A model generated the notes under the pieces. It searched no databases. It worked only from the letters and a program-made list of their open reading frames with translations, and was not told the origin of the DNA. The translations under genes and the position numbers were made by a program. Shown piece by piece: positions 1-8,647 of a stretch of DNA of 64,000 nt. Position 1 is the first letter of the stretch. Every line of letters begins with the position of its first letter. This DNA comes from UBA4479 sp963974935 (GTDB lineage Bacteria > Pseudomonadota > Alphaproteobacteria > Rhodospirillales > Casp-alpha2), in assembly GCA_963974935.1 (NCBI GenBank), contig CAXBEV010000011.1, positions 60,884 through 124,883 of the forward strand, written 5' to 3'.

Positions 1-350
1 GGGTCGGCGGTGGCTTCGTCATGGTGCCGGCGATGATCTATCTGCTGAGGATGCCGACGGTCGTCGTTGTCGGCACGTCACTGTTCCAGATCATTTTCGT
101 AACCGCCAACGTGACGATTTTACAATCGGTGCAAAATCAGACCGTCGACATTGTGCTGGCCCTGGTGTTGATTTTCGGCGGGGTCATCGGTGCACAGGTC
201 GGTGCGCGCTTGGGTGCAGTCTTAAAGGGCGAGCAATTACGCGGCCTTCTGGCACTGATGGTGCTGGCAGTCAGTGTAAAAATTCTGTTCGATCTGGCGG
301 CGACGCCGACCGATATCTATTCCGCAACGGCGGTGTTGCAGGGCGATTAG
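1..350 (+). CDS. TauE/SafE family sulfite exporter/permease, C-terminal part (5' truncated by window)
   Basis: Reading from base 3 gives a hydrophobic protein tail of about 115 residues. It has Gly-rich helix starts (VGGGF; FGGVIGAQVG) and three predicted membrane segments, the pattern of the second half of TauE/SafE (DUF81) permeases. These are inner-membrane exporters proposed to move sulfite, sulfoacetate or similar organosulfur anions; the substrate cannot be told here. The upstream part lies outside the window. The TAG stop at 348-350 overlaps the TAA of the convergent rpe gene by two bases, so there is no room for a separate terminator. Confidence 0.8.
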   Translation, partial: VGGGFVMVPAMIYLLRMPTVVVVGTSLFQIIFVTANVTILQSVQNQTVDIVLALVLIFGGVIGAQVGARLGAVLKGEQLRGLLALMVLAVSVKILFDLAATPTDIYSATAVLQGD

Positions 351-991
351 ATCGCAGCGCGCAACGCGCCGATGGTGGCAGCGTAATCGTCACCCTTAAA
401 CACCGCACTGCCGGCAACCAAGACATCGGCCCCAGCCGCGACCACGTCTTTGATGGTGTCGACATTAACGCCGCCATCAACCTCAAGCTCAATCGGGCGG
501 TCGCCGATCATCTTGCGGATATTGCGGATTTTTTCCAACTGTTCAGGAATAAAGCTTTGCCCGCCGAAGCCAGGGTTAACGCTCATCACCAAGATCAGAT
601 CGACCTTGTCCATAACGTACTGCAACACCCCTTCGGGCGTCGCAGGATTAAGCGACACACCGGCTTTTTTGCCAAGGCTTCGGATAACTTGTAACGAGCG
701 ATCCAAATGCTTATCAGCTTCGGCGTGCACGGTGATGATGTCGGCGCCGGCATTCGCATACTCTTCGAGAAACGGCTGCGCCGGATTGATCATCAGGTGC
801 ACGTCAAACGGCTTTTGCGTGTGTGGCCTTAGCTTGGAAATCACCGGTGGACCGAACGTCAGATTGGGGACGAAATGCCCGTCCATGACATCGACATGGA
901 TGTAATCGCACCCGGCGTCATCAATGGCACGGAGCTCTTCGCCCAAACGCGCGAAATCCGCCGACAAAATAGAAGGTGCGATTTTGACCAT
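347..991 (-). CDS. rpe: Ribulose-phosphate 3-epimerase
   Basis: Interconverts D-ribulose 5-phosphate and D-xylulose 5-phosphate in the cytosolic pentose phosphate pathway. The 214-residue length is normal for this TIM barrel. It begins MVKIAPSILSADF, has the metal-binding HVDVMDGHFVPN stretch (about 32-43), DVHLM (about 63-67), the phosphate-binding MSVNPGFGGQ loop and a later LEVDGG aspartate. It is the last gene of a tkt-aldolase-rpe run on the minus strand, 35 bp after the aldolase, so all three probably share a transcript. Confidence 0.96.
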   Translation of the reverse strand: MVKIAPSILSADFARLGEELRAIDDAGCDYIHVDVMDGHFVPNLTFGPPVISKLRPHTQKPFDVHLMINPAQPFLEEYANAGADIITVHAEADKHLDRSLQVIRSLGKKAGVSLNPATPEGVLQYVMDKVDLILVMSVNPGFGGQSFIPEQLEKIRNIRKMIGDRPIELEVDGGVNVDTIKDVVAAGADVLVAGSAVFKGDDYAATIGALRAAI

Positions 992-1026
992 GTGTCCGGT
1001 GCCCCGTGTTTACGCCTATTTGCCGC

Positions 1027-2028
1027 CTATTTGCTATAGGTGCCGGCGCAGGCTTTGCTGTTGGCAGCCGCACGCTCGATAAACGCGGCTTGCGCGGCGG
1101 CGACGTTGTCGGCTTTACCACTCCAGGTGCTGAGCGCACTCGCCTGCAATGCACGCCCATACGAGAAGCTGAGTCTCCACGGCAGATCGTAGCCCGCGTT
1201 CATCAAATTCAAGTGTACGGTGGCGTCTTCTTCGGACTGACCGCCGGACAAAAACATGATGCCGGGCACCGCAGCCGGGACACAACGCTTCAGCGTTTGC
1301 ACGGTCATATCGGCAACTTGCTGGTGACCCGCTTGGGTCGGGCACTTTTTACCGGCGATGACCATGTTCGGCTTCAAGATCATACCTTCTAACATCACTT
1401 CTTGAGCATAAAGCTCGCCAAATACGGCGTTCAGCACACCCTCGGTGATTTCCTGGCAAGTCTCGATGTCGTGGGCGCCGTCCATCAGGACTTCCGGCTC
1501 GATGATCGGGCACAGGCCACCTTCTTGGCAGATTTTCGCATAGCGCCCCAAAGCGTGGGCGTTGGTGTGGATCGCATGCGAGGTCGGTGCATCGTCGGAG
1601 ATGTCGATGACTGCGCGCCACTTCGCAAACCGGGCACCCATTGCATAATACTCATCGACCCGTGCCGGCAGACCGTCGAGGCCTTCGGTGATGGTCTCAC
1701 CCGGCGAGCCCGGCAGCGGCTTCGCGCCGGCATCGACTTTAATGCCCGGAATGATACCGGTATCTTGCATGATTTTAACCAGCGGCGTGCCGTCGGCGGC
1801 GTTTTGACGGATCGTCTCGTCAAACAAGATGACGCCGGAAATATAATCGCCGACCCCCGGTGCGCGGAACATAAACTCGCGATAATCGCGACGGTTCTGT
1901 TCGGTATTTTCGACACCGATTGAATCCATACGCTTGCCCATGGTGCCGGTACTTTCGTCGGCAGCCAACAGACCCTTGTGGTCAGCGACCATGGCGACAG
2001 CGGTTTCGTTCAGTTCTTGATGGTTCAT
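1027..2028 (-). CDS. Class I fructose-bisphosphate aldolase
   Basis: Cleaves fructose 1,6-bisphosphate to DHAP and glyceraldehyde 3-phosphate through a lysine Schiff base. The 333-residue protein has the class I signatures LLAADESTGTMGKR near the N-terminus and MLEGMILKPNMV, whose Lys is the Schiff-base residue, followed by FLSGGQSEE. I start it at the ATG at 2028 (MNHQEL) because GGAGG lies eight bases upstream; a TTG five codons earlier overlaps that ribosome-binding site. It sits between tkt and rpe, indicating a sugar-phosphate interconversion operon. Class I aldolases of this animal-like type are less common in bacteria than class II but recur in Alphaproteobacteria. Confidence 0.95.
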   Translation of the reverse strand: MNHQELNETAVAMVADHKGLLAADESTGTMGKRMDSIGVENTEQNRRDYREFMFRAPGVGDYISGVILFDETIRQNAADGTPLVKIMQDTGIIPGIKVDAGAKPLPGSPGETITEGLDGLPARVDEYYAMGARFAKWRAVIDISDDAPTSHAIHTNAHALGRYAKICQEGGLCPIIEPEVLMDGAHDIETCQEITEGVLNAVFGELYAQEVMLEGMILKPNMVIAGKKCPTQAGHQQVADMTVQTLKRCVPAAVPGIMFLSGGQSEEDATVHLNLMNAGYDLPWRLSFSYGRALQASALSTWSGKADNVAAAQAAFIERAAANSKACAGTYSK

Positions 2029-2058
2029 AGCCTCATCCTCCAATCGATATGTGTCTCA

Positions 2059-4068
2059 TCACCCGAGCCGACGGCGTGCCTCAGCGACAACGGCGTCGGC
2101 GGTGATGCCGAATTTTTCATAAAGTTGACCCGCCGGCGCCGAAGCGCCGAAGCTGTCCATGCCGACAAAGCCGCCTTCCGGGCCCAGGTACTTATCCCAG
2201 CCGAACCGCACCGCGGCTTCAACGGCGACGCGCACAGTACCTTTGCCCAAAACCTTTTGGCGGTAACCGACCTCTTGGCGGTCAAATAATTCCTGGCACG
2301 GCATCGACACTACAGCGGTGCCGACCCCGTCGGCCTCAAGCGCGTCGCGTGCGGCCATCGCAAGCTGCACTTCAGAGCCTGTCGCCAGCAACGTAACTTT
2401 ACGCTCACCCGCAGCCGCATCAGCTAACACATAGGCACCGCGCGCAGATAAGTTTTCATCCGTATGCTCGGTGCGCAGCGTCGGCACACCTTGCCGCGAC
2501 AATGCCAAACCGGATGGGCCCTTATCATTCTCAATTGCGATCTGCCAGCATTCCACGGCCTCGACCCCATCACAGGGCCGGAATGTCAGGAAGTTCGGCA
2601 TGGCGCGCAATGAGGCCAGCGTTTCCACCGGCTGGTGGGTTGGGCCGTCTTCACCGAGACCGATGCTGTCATGGGTCAACACGTACATCACGCGCTTGCC
2701 CATCAGCGCCGACAGCCGCATCGCGCCGCGCATATAATCGGCGAACACCAAGAACGTGCCGCTGAGCGGGATCAAGCCCTGATGCAGAGCTATACCGTTC
2801 ATGGCGGCAGCCATGCCGTGCTCACGCACGCCATAGTGAATGTAGCGACCGCCAAAATGCGTCGGCGTCAGGGAATCCGTATCCGGCGTCACGGTGTTGT
2901 TGGAACCGGTCAAGTCAGCGGAACCCGAAATCAATTCCGGGATCACCGGCGTCAAAACTTTCAACGCTTCACCGCTGGCAGCCCGGGTCGCCCACTTCGG
3001 CTTTTCTTCAGACACGCGTTTTTTGTGCGCAATCACAGCGTCGTTGACGCCGGCGGGCAAGACGCCGTTGGATGTACGGATAAATTCAGCCTTCAACGGG
3101 CTGTCGGCAAGACGGACCTGCCAATCTTCATAGTCGTCGTTACTTTTTGTCGCTGCGGCACGCCAAGCTTCCAGAACATCGGTCGGCACTTCAAACGGCG
3201 CCGCATCCCAACCCAGCGCTTTACGTGCACCGGCGATTTCACCCGGGCCCAAGGGGGCACCATGGGTCGACGCCGTGCCGGCTTTGGTCGGCGCACCGAA
3301 ACCGATGGTCGTTTTGCACGCGATCATCGACGGCTTGTCGGATTTTTGCGCGGCCTCAATGGCAGCTGCGACGGCATCCATATCTTGGCCGTCAACCGCT
3401 TGCACATGCCAGTTGCTTGCCGCAAAACGTGCGAGTTGGTCATCAGAGACCGCCATGTCGGTGCTGCCGTCAATCGAGATGCCGTTGTCATCGAACAACA
3501 CAATCAACTTCGATAGCCCAAGGTGCCCCGCCATGGAGATCGCTTCATGACTGATGCCTTCCATCAGGCAACCGTCACCGGCAATCACATATGTATAGTG
3601 ATCAACCAACGGATCACCGTAGCGCGCATTCATCATGCGTTCTGCCAGCGCCATACCGACCGCATTCGCAAGACCTTGGCCGAGTGGACCGGTCGTCGTC
3701 TCGATGCCGGTCGCGTGACCATATTCCGGGTGACCGGCGGTCTTGGCATCGAGCTGGCGGAAATTCTTAATTTCTTCCATCGTCATGTCGGGATAGCCGC
3801 TCAGATGCAACAGTGCATACAGCAGCATCGAGCCATGCCCCGCCGACAAGATGAACCGATCACGATCCGGCCATTTGGGGTCAATGGGATTGAATTTGAG
3901 GAACCGCGTGAACAGCACCGTCGCGGCATCGGCCATACCCATCGGCATCCCCGGATGCCCGGAATTCGCCGCTTGCACCGCATCTGCCGCCAAAAAGCGG
4001 ATCGCATGCGCCATGCGCTTTTCTAGTTTACTTGCCAAAGCCTTGTCGCTGCTTGCGCCCGATGTCAT
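2059..4068 (-). CDS. tkt: Transketolase
   Basis: Thiamine-diphosphate enzyme transferring two-carbon ketol units between sugar phosphates. The protein is 669 residues, the usual length. Visible signatures are the N-terminal RFLAADAVQAANSGHPG block, the TPP/metal motif GDGCLMEG, the pyrimidine-domain LTHDSIGLGEDGPTHQP block and the C-terminal domain with MDSFG. The ATG at 4068 is preceded by GAGGAG at suitable spacing, so the upstream in-frame extension to 4191 is rejected. First gene of the tkt-aldolase-rpe operon, 309 bp downstream of an XRE regulator on the same strand. Confidence 0.97.
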   Translation of the reverse strand: MTSGASSDKALASKLEKRMAHAIRFLAADAVQAANSGHPGMPMGMADAATVLFTRFLKFNPIDPKWPDRDRFILSAGHGSMLLYALLHLSGYPDMTMEEIKNFRQLDAKTAGHPEYGHATGIETTTGPLGQGLANAVGMALAERMMNARYGDPLVDHYTYVIAGDGCLMEGISHEAISMAGHLGLSKLIVLFDDNGISIDGSTDMAVSDDQLARFAASNWHVQAVDGQDMDAVAAAIEAAQKSDKPSMIACKTTIGFGAPTKAGTASTHGAPLGPGEIAGARKALGWDAAPFEVPTDVLEAWRAAATKSNDDYEDWQVRLADSPLKAEFIRTSNGVLPAGVNDAVIAHKKRVSEEKPKWATRAASGEALKVLTPVIPELISGSADLTGSNNTVTPDTDSLTPTHFGGRYIHYGVREHGMAAAMNGIALHQGLIPLSGTFLVFADYMRGAMRLSALMGKRVMYVLTHDSIGLGEDGPTHQPVETLASLRAMPNFLTFRPCDGVEAVECWQIAIENDKGPSGLALSRQGVPTLRTEHTDENLSARGAYVLADAAAGERKVTLLATGSEVQLAMAARDALEADGVGTAVVSMPCQELFDRQEVGYRQKVLGKGTVRVAVEAAVRFGWDKYLGPEGGFVGMDSFGASAPAGQLYEKFGITADAVVAEARRRLG

Positions 4069-4377
4069 GCGGTGTGTTCTCCTCGCTGGGCCCGACGTTC
4101 TGCGGACGGGCCCGATGATCGACCGCGTGCCACTCAAAGAAGCACGCATTGAAAGTCGCCTCATCCCGGCCCAGGCGGCCACCACGAACATGGCACCGCA
4201 CGAGAGAAGCTAAGGATCAGTTCAATACCTTTTCAGTGCCGCCTCGGCAAGGCGCGCGGCTCGGTTTTCAGGGATTTTTAGGCAATAAAATCGCCGCCGA
4301 CGTCAGACCAGTTTTGATTTGGTGTCCAGATCGGAAGCCCCCCCAGTTCAAAGCCCACCATTGGCCTCTGGTCCGCA
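4069..4377 (-). other. Intergenic region upstream of tkt
   Basis: About 309 bp between the stop of the XRE regulator and the tkt start. It must hold the tkt promoter, but I see no convincing -35/-10 pair, riboswitch-like structure or strong terminator by eye. Only the tkt ribosome-binding site (GAGGAG) is clear. Confidence 0.4.
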
Positions 4378-4881
4378 TCATTTGTTTTTGGCGGCGCCGG
4401 CCAAAGCTTGAAACATGGACATCAGCGCTTCACGCTTTTCCGGGTCAACAATCCGATAATACGCGCGGACAAGTTCCAACGTTTCACGACGGTTCATTTC
4501 GTCGCGTTCCGGCGGCTCGTTATCCCGGTAATCAATGCCGAGACGGTATCCTTCTGCCGGATCACCCATTTTCTGATCCAGACCGTCAAAGAAAAAGTTA
4601 ATCGAGATTCCGAGCAGTTGCGAGAATTGAAACAGGCGACTCGCTCCTATTCGATTCGCACCACGTTCATATTTTTGAATCTGCTGAAATGTCAAACCGA
4701 CGGATTCCGCCAATTTCTCCTGAGTAAGGCCAAGAATCGTCCGGCGCTGACGCAAACGATCCCCGACATGAATATCGATCGGGTGGGCAACGCCAGGTGG
4801 CAGTCGCACCGGGGCAGAACCTTTTTTATTCAAAGGCTTACGTGGTTTGTATTTACGCCTGGCCTGTCGTTTTTCAGCCAT
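4378..4881 (-). CDS. XRE-family helix-turn-helix transcriptional regulator
   Basis: A 167-residue DNA-binding regulator. After a basic N-terminus (residues 1-30, many Lys/Arg) comes a Cro/C1-type HTH at about 40-95: DRLRQRRTILGLTQEKLAE, then VGLTFQQIQKYERGANRI as recognition helix, then LLGISINFFF. The roughly 65-residue C-terminal tail is charged and helical. This architecture matches a group of alphaproteobacterial XRE regulators. ATG at 4881 is chosen since GAGGAG lies six bases upstream; the adjacent TTG is too close. It is divergent from the small membrane gene at 5038. Its targets cannot be read from the sequence. Confidence 0.9.
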   Translation of the reverse strand: MAEKRQARRKYKPRKPLNKKGSAPVRLPPGVAHPIDIHVGDRLRQRRTILGLTQEKLAESVGLTFQQIQKYERGANRIGASRLFQFSQLLGISINFFFDGLDQKMGDPAEGYRLGIDYRDNEPPERDEMNRRETLELVRAYYRIVDPEKREALMSMFQALAGAAKNK

Positions 4882-5037
4882 CAAACACTCCTCAGAGCAA
4901 CACTATCGTTGTTATACGACCTATTGTTGCAATATTCACTTTTAATTTTCAACGCCGCGACCTCCGTCAGACGAGCATTGACCACAAAACAACATTGCCC
5001 GATGCTAAAGCTTGATCATTTTGAGGGAGTTTCATCG

Positions 5038-5397
5038 TTGGCTGAAATTGCATCTGCTGTTGCCATCGTCATCGCACTTGCCGCTCTTTACCTAGGGAAT
5101 CTGGCGCATAGGCAGGTTGACTCAACCTTCGAAAACTTCACCCATCATGTCGCAAAACAAATACGTACATCGCAGGCGGAGCTTGCCGTACAGGCCAAAC
5201 AACTACAGGTCGAATTTCAGTCGCTAAAATCGACCGCTGAAACCGCTGAAGCAAAAAATCTTGATCTAACCCAAAAGATTCATCTTTTGACGCAACGAAT
5301 CGCCGTACTTGAACATGATCTGAAAAGCCTGACCGAGGCGATCCCCCCACAACTCCGTCGCCCGCCCCCAAAACGGGCATCGGATTCGATGGGCTGA
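5038..5397 (+). CDS. Small single-pass membrane protein with coiled coil, TTG start
   Basis: Unrecognised 119-residue protein. One N-terminal membrane helix (AEIASAVAIVIALAALYLG) is followed by about 80 residues of charged heptad-like helix (VQAKQLQVEFQSLKSTAE onward), then a Pro/Arg-rich tail. I choose the TTG at 5038 because GAGGGAG stands eight bases upstream at 5023-5029; an ATG at 5002 would add 12 residues but has no such site. Much longer in-frame extensions run antisense through the XRE gene and are not credible. Divergent from the XRE regulator, which may control it; this is inference from position only. Confidence 0.6.
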   Translation: MAEIASAVAIVIALAALYLGNLAHRQVDSTFENFTHHVAKQIRTSQAELAVQAKQLQVEFQSLKSTAETAEAKNLDLTQKIHLLTQRIAVLEHDLKSLTEAIPPQLRRPPPKRASDSMG

Positions 5398-5499
5398 GCC
5401 GACGCCGCCCCCCGACTTTCGGGCGTTGCGGACAATTGCAGATGCCGATGGGGCAGCCTATCTAAAAGCTGTGACCTTTCATAATCGGAGCCACGACAC

Positions 5500-5844
5500 A
5501 TGAACAACGCCCATCCCGTGCAGTCCGCCATCGACCAAAAAATCGCCGATGCGCTTGAGCCAGCGCACCTTGAGGTGGTCAACGAAAGTCATATGCACAA
5601 TGTGCCGCCGGGCTCGGAATCTCACTTTAAACTGGTCATCGTCGCTGATGCTTTCGACGGCAAACGTCTTATTGCCCGCCATCAAATGGTTAACGCAGCC
5701 TTGAAAGCGGAAATGCAGGGACCGGTCCATGCCTTGTCCATGGAAACCCTGACCCCGGCAGAGTGGCAGGCGCGCGGCGGGCGGACCATGACATCCCCCG
5801 CCTGTCGCGGCGGCACGAAGAACGATCCCGCGTTCGGTGCGTAG
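5500..5844 (+). CDS. BolA family protein
   Basis: A 114-residue BolA-like protein. BolA proteins partner with monothiol glutaredoxins in iron-sulfur cluster handling and can affect transcription and morphology. Family features seen: LEVVNESHMHN, HFKLVIVADAFDGKRLIARHQMVNAAL (the FxGxxxxxRHR-type core) and HALSMETLTPAEW. GGAG precedes the ATG. The last 20 or so residues (Gly/Thr/Pro-rich) extend beyond the usual domain. No glutaredoxin gene is adjacent, unlike many genomes where bolA and grxD are neighbours. Confidence 0.92.
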   Translation: MNNAHPVQSAIDQKIADALEPAHLEVVNESHMHNVPPGSESHFKLVIVADAFDGKRLIARHQMVNAALKAEMQGPVHALSMETLTPAEWQARGGRTMTSPACRGGTKNDPAFGA

Positions 5845-5984
5845 GCACCCTAAACCGGGGACTTTCGAAACATCAATTCGAACTTGGCACGCGCCACCGT
5901 GCTGTCTGTCACAATCCGCGTCTTGATGACGTTGTAGGATTGCTGCTTGGGGATTAGCATTCCAAGACGAAATGGGAGTGGCAA

Positions 5985-7271
5985 ATGCTCGAATGGGTAA
6001 TGGGCCGGCGCACATCGGCAAAGAAGCCTTTAAAAGCCGGTCAGAAAAAGAAACCATCGTACGAAGAATCTAAAAAAATCGCCGCCAAGGGCGATTCCAA
6101 GGCGCGTGCGGCGTTGGCGGCACACGAGGATTTGGAGCCCGAATTCCTATATCTGTTCGCCTCCGACAAAGACGCCACCGTGCGTCGCGCCGTCGCCGAA
6201 AACGAAGGCTCGCCCTTGCAAGCCGACTTGTTGCTGGCGAGAGACGTCGATCAGGGTGTGCGCGAAGAACTGGCTTATAAAATCGGTCGTCTGGTGCCGA
6301 CCTTGACCGACGACGAAAGTGAAAGCTTAGCCGAAATGGCGTTCGCGGTTCTGGAAATCTTAGCGACGGATCAGGCGCCGCAAATCCGCACCATCATCGC
6401 CGACGAAATCAAACACCTGAGCAACGTGCCGAAAAAGATCATCTTGCGGTTGGCAAAGGATGCCGCGGCGACGGTGGCCGGGCCGATCTTGGAATACTCC
6501 CCCCTGCTCAACGACGACCAATTGCTGCAGATCATCGCCAGCGGTCTACGTGGCGGTGCGTTGGAAGCCTTGGCCCGGCGCAAAGGATTGTCGGCAGCGC
6601 TCTCGAAGGCCGTCGTCGCCGCCGAAGAGGATCCGGCAATTGCTGAATTGTTGAGAAACCGCACCGCCAAAATCAGCGATAAACTGATGAACGAGATCGC
6701 CATTCGTGCCGAACAGACCCCCGACCTTCACTTGCCGTTGGTGGATCGCGGCAGCCTGTCACAAAGCACGCTCCGGCGGATTGCCATGTTCGTCAGCGCA
6801 AACTTGATAGACCGCTTGATCTCGGCGAACTGCCTTGATGATTCCCTCGCTCACGATATCCGGATGGCGGTCCGCGAACGTATTGAAGAAGGCGATGCGA
6901 CAACTGCTGATGACGATGACAAAGAAGACAACGGCGCCGAGCGGGCGGACCAATTACATAAAGCCGGCAAACTTGACGAGTACGCGATCCTCGACGGCAT
7001 TGATGAAAAAGACATCGCATTCTTGACGCGCGGTTTTACCCTGCTGTCCAAACTTCCCGAAGCACACGTCACGCGGATGCTCGAAAGCGAGAGCGCCAAA
7101 GGCCTTTGCGCCTTGACCTGGAAAGCCGGTTTCGGCGCCGACATCGCGGTATCCCTACAGCGTCGCATCGGTAACATCCCGTCGAAATCGATGATCCACG
7201 AAGCTGAAGGCGGTGGCTATAAACTCGCAGAGGAAGAACTCAAATGGTACGTCGATTACTTCGACACCTAA
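5985..7271 (+). CDS. DUF2336 domain-containing protein
   Basis: A 428-residue, mostly helical, cytoplasmic protein. HEAT-like helical hairpins recur (DKDATVRRAVAENEGSP; DQGVREELAYKIGRL; APQIRTIIADEIKHLSNVP), the pattern of the alphaproteobacterial DUF2336 family of unknown function. An acidic linker (TTADDDDKEDN) precedes a C-terminal helical part. GGGAG precedes the ATG at 5985. Its 3' end overlaps the start of eipA by 28 bp, so the two are probably translationally coupled and may act together at the envelope; that last point is inference. Confidence 0.82.
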   Translation: MLEWVMGRRTSAKKPLKAGQKKKPSYEESKKIAAKGDSKARAALAAHEDLEPEFLYLFASDKDATVRRAVAENEGSPLQADLLLARDVDQGVREELAYKIGRLVPTLTDDESESLAEMAFAVLEILATDQAPQIRTIIADEIKHLSNVPKKIILRLAKDAAATVAGPILEYSPLLNDDQLLQIIASGLRGGALEALARRKGLSAALSKAVVAAEEDPAIAELLRNRTAKISDKLMNEIAIRAEQTPDLHLPLVDRGSLSQSTLRRIAMFVSANLIDRLISANCLDDSLAHDIRMAVRERIEEGDATTADDDDKEDNGAERADQLHKAGKLDEYAILDGIDEKDIAFLTRGFTLLSKLPEAHVTRMLESESAKGLCALTWKAGFGADIAVSLQRRIGNIPSKSMIHEAEGGGYKLAEEELKWYVDYFDT

Positions 7272-7825
7272 GCGTTTGTTGCGCGATTTTCGGCCTTATC
7301 GGCTGGCTGACCATCGGCCCTGCCCGCGCGGACGAAGACAGCGATACGTTTTCCGCATCTGAAGTCGCTGACGCCGCCACCGGTTTTTTCGGCGCCACCA
7401 CCGAAGGCGTCGCCAAAGTGATCGAAGGTATTTTTTCCGAGCTCGGCCGCCCCAACGCCTACATCGCCGGCGAGGAGATCAGCGGCGCATTCGTTGTCGG
7501 CCTACGCTACGGCAAAGGCGATTTGACGATCAAAAACGGCGGCTCTTCGAAGATTTTCTGGCAGGGCCCGAGTGTCGGCTTCGATGTCGGCGGCAACGCC
7601 TCCAAGACGTTCGTTTTAGTCTATGGGCTCAACGAACAGGCTGATATCTACAAGCGGTTCGCGGGCATCGAAGGGACGTTCTATTACGTCGCAGGCCTCG
7701 GCGTGAACTACCAAGGCGATGGCGACATCACCCTGGTCCCGATACGCACCGGCGTAGGCCTCCGTCAAGGCGCCAACATCGGCTATCTACATTACAGTGA
7801 AAGCCATTCCTGGCTGCCGTTCTAG
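7244..7825 (+). CDS. eipA: DUF1134 family envelope protein (EipA-like)
   Basis: A 193-residue exported protein: a basic start and hydrophobic segment (CCAIFGLIGWLTIG) end in PARAD, a signal-peptide cleavage region. The mature part has the Gly-rich beta pattern of DUF1134 (VVGLRYGKGDLTIKNGG, IFWQGPSVGFDVGGNASKTF, VGLRQGANIGYLHYS). Family knowledge: EipA of Brucella and Caulobacter is a periplasmic protein needed for envelope integrity. It begins inside the DUF2336 gene with AGAGGAAG ahead of its ATG. Confidence 0.88.
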   Translation: MVRRLLRHLSVCCAIFGLIGWLTIGPARADEDSDTFSASEVADAATGFFGATTEGVAKVIEGIFSELGRPNAYIAGEEISGAFVVGLRYGKGDLTIKNGGSSKIFWQGPSVGFDVGGNASKTFVLVYGLNEQADIYKRFAGIEGTFYYVAGLGVNYQGDGDITLVPIRTGVGLRQGANIGYLHYSESHSWLPF

Positions 7826-7893
7826 GACGGTCACCGGAGGCCACTTTTGGGCAAGAGCCAATATTGTCGTTTCGCCTCTGACAAACGCAGTGA

Positions 7894-8106
7894 TTATAGG
7901 CCTTCGGTATTACCCTCAACGAGCACGCCGGAATGAATTTCTCCGTCGGCACGCGTCATTTTTAGGTTGTCGCCGGAAGTTTCAAATTTGATATAACAGT
8001 ATTTCTTTTTCCAATCGGGCCAATGCCAGCAGATTTTGTCCCGTTGATTCGTCCGAACCGAATGTTCGTAAATCAACCTAAGGCCTGCGGACCGCAACCG
8101 ATACAC
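7894..8106 (-). pseudogene. Possible C-terminal remnant of a secreted alphaproteobacterial protein
   Basis: The minus-strand frame gives a 70-residue stretch with DKICWHWPDWKKKYCYIKF, then TRADGEIHSG and GNTEGL. The W/C/Y pattern resembles C-termini of small periplasmic proteins of the DUF995 kind. A stop lies just upstream of the first usable start (GTG at 8106), there is no ribosome-binding site and no signal peptide, so I read it as a decayed remnant. It could equally be a short real gene or chance; confidence is low. Confidence 0.3.
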
Positions 8107-8161
8107 TGGCGTTCATTCGTCTCACTTGTTGTTCACGCTATACGATCACAGCACCGCACGC

Positions 8162-8204
8162 CCGAGCGTCTGCTTTAGAGACAAAAGCAACCGGTGACGC
8201 TCGG
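8162..8204. repeat. Stem-loop between the DUF465 gene and the remnant
   Basis: CCGAGCGTC (8162-8170) pairs perfectly with GACGCTCGG (8196-8204); inside it TGCTTT can pair with AAAGCA. It sits just past the 3' end of the minus-strand DUF465 gene and could stabilise or end that mRNA, but there is no T-run, so it is not a standard intrinsic terminator. Confidence 0.45.
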
Positions 8205-8224
8205 ACAAGATGCCGCAAAAACTA

Positions 8225-8458
8225 TCAGTCGAGGAATTCGGTTATTTGATCCAACAGCGCGAGACGTTGTTTCTTTAGCTCTTCAAGGTGGAGGTCGTCC
8301 ATCGGTTCTACGTCGGTTTCTCCCCTATGAATTTCTCGGTTAATGGCATGATATTGATCGTTCAATTTGGCGAAGTGCGCATTCTCTAAACGCAACGTGT
8401 GGATGCGATCAGCATGATTCGGAAACTCGCTCGTAAGTTCATGCGGTGTGTGGCTCAA
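8225..8458 (-). CDS. YdcH/DUF465 family small protein, TTG start
   Basis: A 77-residue two-helix protein with the full DUF465 pattern: SHTPHELTSEFPNHADRIH, then AHFAKLNDQYHAINREIHR, then EELKKQRLALLDQITEFL. Function of the family is unknown; members are short, soluble and helical. The start is a TTG at 8458, where the family normally begins with Met-Ser-His-Thr; AGGGAG six bases upstream supports it. An in-frame extension to 8521 has no homology to the family. It points away from the FNR/FixK-like box at 8521-8534, which may also serve it. Confidence 0.85.
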   Translation of the reverse strand: MSHTPHELTSEFPNHADRIHTLRLENAHFAKLNDQYHAINREIHRGETDVEPMDDLHLEELKKQRLALLDQITEFLD

Positions 8459-8520
8459 TTTTAGCTCCCTACAGTCGTTAAATGATATCGGCAGTATCTG
8501 ATTGAACCGCGTCCGCCGCA

Positions 8521-8534
8521 TTGATGTGAATCAA
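8521..8534. promoter_or_regulatory. Perfect FNR/FixK-type box with class II promoter geometry
   Basis: TTGATGTGAATCAA matches the FNR/Anr/FixK consensus TTGAT-N4-ATCAA exactly and extends to an 18-bp palindrome (8519-8536). On the plus strand a -10-like TAGAAT lies at 8558-8563, placing a start site near 8570 with the box centred about 41-42 bp upstream, the class II activator position. That would drive the gene at 8648 and the P-type ATPase. On the minus strand a weaker GATACT (8493-8498) has matching spacing for the DUF465 gene. Confidence 0.7.
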
Positions 8535-8647
8535 TGGGGCCGGCATGGCATTGCCTCTAGAATGAAACAGTTTCCTTCAGCCTCCGCCAAGATGCTGAGA
8601 CTTTGACTGGTTTTATTCATTATTATTTTCATAGAGAGGCGCAAAAG

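Noticed and set aside
4408..5397. 329-residue frame extending the small membrane protein upstream
   Set aside because: Its first 200 codons are antisense to the XRE gene; the TTG at 5038 with GAGGGAG is a far better start.
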